This document shows, one piece after another, positions 29,328-30,146 of a DNA stretch of 30,146 bases. Within the stretch, counting starts at the first letter, position 1; each line of letters starts with the position of its first letter. Under the pieces are notes generated by a model that saw only the letters and a list, made by a program, of their open reading frames with translations, was not told where the DNA came from and did no database searches. A program made the translations under genes and the position numbers. Source of the stretch: a virus; IMG/VR virus record IMGVR_UViG_3300030430_004489, positions 1 through 30,146 of that record; one strand, written 5' to 3'.

Positions 29328-29356
29328 TTGCATTCTTTTTTCAATATAGTATATTG
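29328..29356 (+). promoter_or_regulatory. Promoter overlapping 15-bp palindromic operator
   Basis: TTGCAT (29328-29333), 16-base spacer, TATATT (29350-29355), inside the perfect palindrome CAATATAGTATATTG (29342-29356). Drives the tiny-gene operon. Confidence 0.7.
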
Positions 29357-29403
29357 ATTTTGTGAGGCAATAATGCAATCACAAAAAACAAAGGACAATG
29401 ACA

Positions 29404-29658
29404 ATGACAAAAATAACCACAAAAGAAGCACTTGCCTTAAAAGAACTAAGCACACAAGCAAAAGAAGCACTCACTATATTTACACCGCATATATGCGAAG
29501 CATACATTATGAATTATGAAACACAGTTCTGTATTGATGGCACTTCTGTTATCATGCACAATGGGCACGGATATGAGTGGGAAAAGTACGAAATGCAAAG
29601 CAAGGATCTTGCCAATGAGCTTCTTGATCGGCTCGTGCTAATATGGAATAACCTGTAA
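29404..29658 (+). CDS. Hypothetical protein, 84 aa
   Basis: The start MTKITTKEALALKEL is chosen because AAAGGACA lies eight bases before it; an ATG two codons earlier is too close to the ribosome site. Helical N-terminus (ALALKELSTQAKEALTIF), a small strand pair in the middle (YETQFCIDGTSVIMHN), then a C-terminal helix (DLANELLDRLVLIW). First gene of the tiny-gene operon. No family recognised. Confidence 0.7.
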   Translation: MTKITTKEALALKELSTQAKEALTIFTPHICEAYIMNYETQFCIDGTSVIMHNGHGYEWEKYEMQSKDLANELLDRLVLIWNNL

Positions 29659-29673
29659 CAAGAACAACAACCC

Positions 29674-29689
29674 GCCCGCACATGCGGGC
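29674..29689 (+). other. Intergenic GC-rich RNA hairpin
   Basis: GCCCGC-ACAT-GCGGGC (six to seven pairs) follows the stop at 29658 and precedes the next ribosome site, with no T-run. Same design as the hairpins near 196, 7238, 7723 and 29886. Confidence 0.6.
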
Positions 29690-29708
29690 ACAACCAAAGA
29701 GCAAAACA

Positions 29709-29879
29709 ATGACATACAACAAAATGCTATACAAGAAACTTCAAAACATGATGAAAGAGCTTGATACCCTCATAGAACAATCACATGTATACGATTCAAA
29801 ATACCAAGAACAGATCGGCGACATCTACACAAAGATCGATCTGTTACTCGAAAAAATGGAAAACAACAACGATCAATAA
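29709..29879 (+). CDS. Small hypothetical protein, 56 aa (second version)
   Basis: Homologue of the gene at 19-189, with changes such as Phe to Tyr, Lys to Ser, Leu to Ile and Gln to Lys in the C-terminal half; the first 27 residues are the same. Charged and helical. AAAGAG lies upstream. Followed by a hairpin at 29886-29905 and the next tiny gene. Confidence 0.75.
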   Translation: MTYNKMLYKKLQNMMKELDTLIEQSHVYDSKYQEQIGDIYTKIDLLLEKMENNNDQ

Positions 29880-29885
29880 CAACAA

Positions 29886-29905
29886 CCCGCCCGCCCTGCG
29901 CGGGC
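29886..29905 (+). other. Intergenic GC-rich RNA hairpin
   Basis: Same sequence as the hairpin at 196-215 although the surrounding coding sequence has diverged, which suggests that the hairpin itself is conserved. Confidence 0.55.
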
Positions 29906-29929
29906 AACTTCAAACCAAAGGACAAAACA

Positions 29930-30094
29930 ATGAAATGCGTAATCATCACATATCAATCAGGCAAAACAGCCGTATACCTCAAAACCGATCCTGCACTTCT
30001 TGACGAAATCTTACACTCGAATGACTGGATCGTTGAGCTACATGAGGCCGATTTTGTACATCCTCAGCCCACAGCAAAAAAAGGGGGTGAGTAA
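29930..30094 (+). CDS. Small hypothetical protein, 54 aa (second version)
   Basis: Homologue of the gene at 241-405. The first 42 residues are identical while at least six codons differ silently; only IQPK versus VHPQ near residue 43 changes the protein. AAAGGACA lies upstream, and the stop overlaps the next start (TAATG). Confidence 0.75.
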   Translation: MKCVIITYQSGKTAVYLKTDPALLDEILHSNDWIVELHEADFVHPQPTAKKGGE

Positions 30095-30146
30095 TGCACA
30101 TCCTTGTATTTATCGCGGTGTATATCGTCAAGCCTGCGCTCATCAT
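30094..30146 (+). CDS. Small membrane protein, partial at window end
   Basis: First 17 codons (MHILVFIAVYIVKPALI) of the homologue of the gene at 405-641, cut by the window boundary. One visible residue change (Met to Val) in the hydrophobic segment. Confidence 0.7.
   Translation, partial: MHILVFIAVYIVKPALI

Larger units (their letters stand above)
29691..30146. repeat. Right copy of diverged terminal direct repeat
   Basis: Homologous to 1-457 at roughly 93% identity, with mostly silent changes in coding parts. It ends at the window boundary, so the true length may be greater. See the left copy for interpretation. Confidence 0.9.

Overview
The window looks like one nearly complete genome unit of a small tailed phage (Caudoviricetes, siphovirus-like: HK97-type head, a 755-residue tape measure, no contractile sheath or baseplate genes). 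The host cannot be named. Genes have Shine-Dalgarno sites, very often a GGACA core behind a CAA-rich leader, so the host is a bacterium that uses SD initiation; base composition is moderate. I see no integrase, excisionase, CI-like repressor with peptidase domain, tRNA, transposase or CRISPR array. The first 457 bases and the last 456 bases are homologous at roughly 93% identity with mostly silent changes. The genome therefore appears circular or circularly permuted, with a unit of about 29.69 kb, cut open inside an operon of tiny genes; the two ends come from slightly different versions of the phage, or from two tandem copies.

Layout. 29328-30146 continuing into 1-711: plus-strand operon of four tiny genes with its own promoter and terminator. 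740-1158: a one-gene plus-strand unit. 1157-4896 (minus): a giant portal-MuF fusion followed by two small membrane proteins. 4958-5478 (minus): a one-gene unit (moron). 5502-8045 (minus): an operon of small unknown genes plus a beta-class DNA methyltransferase. 8055-11931 (minus): packaging and regulation operon (small CxxC/acidic proteins, ribbon-helix-helix protein, small terminase, two putative DNA-binding proteins, large terminase). 11942-13568 (minus): replication gene with an internal iteron-like origin, then an SH3-like protein and a ribbon-helix-helix protein, ending in a terminator. 13586-16461 (plus): DEDDh exonuclease followed by tail-fibre genes. 16469-16941 (minus): another moron. 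16967-29226 (minus): the long late operon, read as prohead protease, major capsid, small head protein, connector, gp10-like, tail terminator-like, DUF2341-like, tail tube, tail chaperones with an overlapping frame, tape measure, tail tip proteins, cell-wall enzyme and holin-like protein. On the circle, the portal-MuF gene is oriented with the prohead protease and capsid genes but is separated from them by the small plus-strand units.

The most interesting feature outside the genes is a 15-bp near-palindrome (CAATATAnTATATTG and relatives) found at seven promoters, always overlapping the -10 region or the -35/-10 spacer. It links the tiny-gene operon, the morons, the methyltransferase operon, the packaging operon, and the divergent replication/exonuclease-fibre promoters into one apparent regulon; the two small ribbon-helix-helix proteins are the natural candidate regulators. 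Other points: a lambda-O-like origin inside the replication gene, a portal-MuF fusion carrying three extra modules between the classical domains, repeated promoter-leader cassettes in front of unrelated genes, GC hairpins between tiny genes, and a putative +1 (or -2) frameshift in the tail chaperone genes.
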